Source of the DNA: Mariniblastus sp.
GTDB lineage: Bacteria > Planctomycetota > Planctomycetia > Pirellulales > Pirellulaceae
Assembly (NCBI GenBank): GCA_029251085.1
Contig: JAQXDZ010000065.1
Location: 62,001 to 126,000 of the forward strand
Reading direction: 5' to 3'
Length of the DNA stretch: 64,000 nucleotides
This document shows, piece by piece, positions 63,492 through 64,000 of the stretch. The position numbers and the translations under genes were made by a program. The notes beneath the pieces are model-generated. The model did not search any database and was not told the DNA's origin. It worked only from the letters and a program-made list of their open reading frames with translations. The first letter of the stretch is position 1, and every line of letters starts with the position of its first letter.

Positions 63492-64000
63492 ATGAATCAA
63501 ACCAAAATCAATCAATTCAGTGATGACTTGCGAGCGGCCATTCTCGTCGATGCCCCAATCTTCGATAAAACCGAGATCGACCTAAGAGACAAACTCCTAC
63601 TCAACGATGCTGCTGAAGAAACCCTGTTAAGCCAATGGCTGGCAAATCAGCAACAACTTGAAAACGAACAGCCAACTGCGACAGCAACAAAAAAATTGAA
63701 TCGCGAACAAGCCGGTCAGTTGTTAAGCGTCCGTTATCAAGCAGCCATTCGAGCATTGGATTTTCTTGATGAGACTCCACCGATCCTCGAAAGCCTAGCC
63801 GTCAAAAATTCTGCCAACGCCGAAATTAGACAGGTCACCCGTCGCCCCATGCATTACCTCTGCTTGGTCTTGATTGCGACTTTGGTCAGTCTGACCATCT
63901 TCAAAATCAAAGTCCTGTCAGCCGTAGATAATTTACGAGCGGACATTGCGTTAGCCAGTCGCGAAGCACCACCTCCCAGCTTTGAACACTCCACACAGCA
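63492..64000 (+). CDS. single-pass membrane protein of unknown function, 5' part only
   Basis: The frame opens at the ATG at 63492 and runs off the right edge with 169 codons seen. The first 115 residues are hydrophilic and helical, with many Gln and Glu (SQWLANQQQLENEQ). One membrane helix follows (LCLVLIATLVSLTIF, about 119-135) and then a second helical stretch (VDNLRADIALASRE). The layout resembles anti-sigma-factor or cell-envelope anchor proteins, but I do not recognise a family. Confidence 0.65.
   Translation, partial: MNQTKINQFSDDLRAAILVDAPIFDKTEIDLRDKLLLNDAAEETLLSQWLANQQQLENEQPTATATKKLNREQAGQLLSVRYQAAIRALDFLDETPPILESLAVKNSANAEIRQVTRRPMHYLCLVLIATLVSLTIFKIKVLSAVDNLRADIALASREAPPPSFEHSTQ

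Overview
The window looks like chromosomal DNA of a marine-type planctomycete (Pirellulaceae-like). This is inferred from gene content, not from a marker gene: two formylglycine-type sulfatases, two ThuA-domain proteins, a CotH-family protein, an anchored Ser/Thr kinase, PQQ-propeller and LamG giant proteins, a PEP-CTERM xylanase, and two very long secreted subtilases that start with the planctomycete-style LEPR-XLL motif. No rRNA, tRNA, transposase, phage gene or CRISPR array was recognised.

Layout. 1-3.6 kb: end of a DinB-fold gene, an amino-acid permease and a mercuric-reductase-like flavoprotein. 3.7-6.1 kb: a sulfatase facing a cyclophilin across a bidirectional terminator. 6.1-12.3 kb (minus): a colinear, partly overlapping set made of a MacB/LolCD-like permease and ATPase, a tandem (two-lobe-pair) ModA-like binding protein, a ModB-like permease, a ModC-like ATPase and a ThiF/MoeB-like enzyme, suggesting oxyanion (molybdate/tungstate) uptake linked to cofactor chemistry. 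12.5-25 kb: GH10 xylanase, a two-gene set with a 1348-residue PQQ/LamG fusion, a DUF900-like lipoprotein hydrolase, a second sulfatase and a sortilin-like propeller, which together read as polysaccharide and secreted-protein functions. 25-28.3 kb: a galactokinase-like GHMP kinase and a DNA methyltransferase fused to a GIY-YIG domain. 28.7-40.2 kb: ThuA protein, three serine hydrolases/peptidases, a cNMP-binding patatin, a PAS-AraC regulator, an EF-hand protein and an ankyrin protein. 40.8-50.8 kb: two giant subtilases flanking a 2-oxoglutarate oxygenase. 50.9-64 kb: beta-helix protein, PAP2 membrane enzyme, second ThuA protein, CotH protein, a candidate selenoprotein, a kinase with an extracytoplasmic Cache sensor, a fused membrane/spermidine-synthase-like protein and a truncated membrane protein.

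Most notable observation. At 56950-58308 (minus) two open frames that look separate are in the same frame and are divided by one TGA. The TGA lies in a glycine run followed by a Cys five residues later (SGGGG-U-GGGTC). A 7-bp hairpin with a GTT loop begins 21 nt after the TGA, which fits the general form of a bacterial SECIS element. Read through, the product is 452 residues: a degenerate metallopeptidase-like domain plus helical repeats. I propose it as a candidate selenoprotein. A plain nonsense mutation remains the main alternative.
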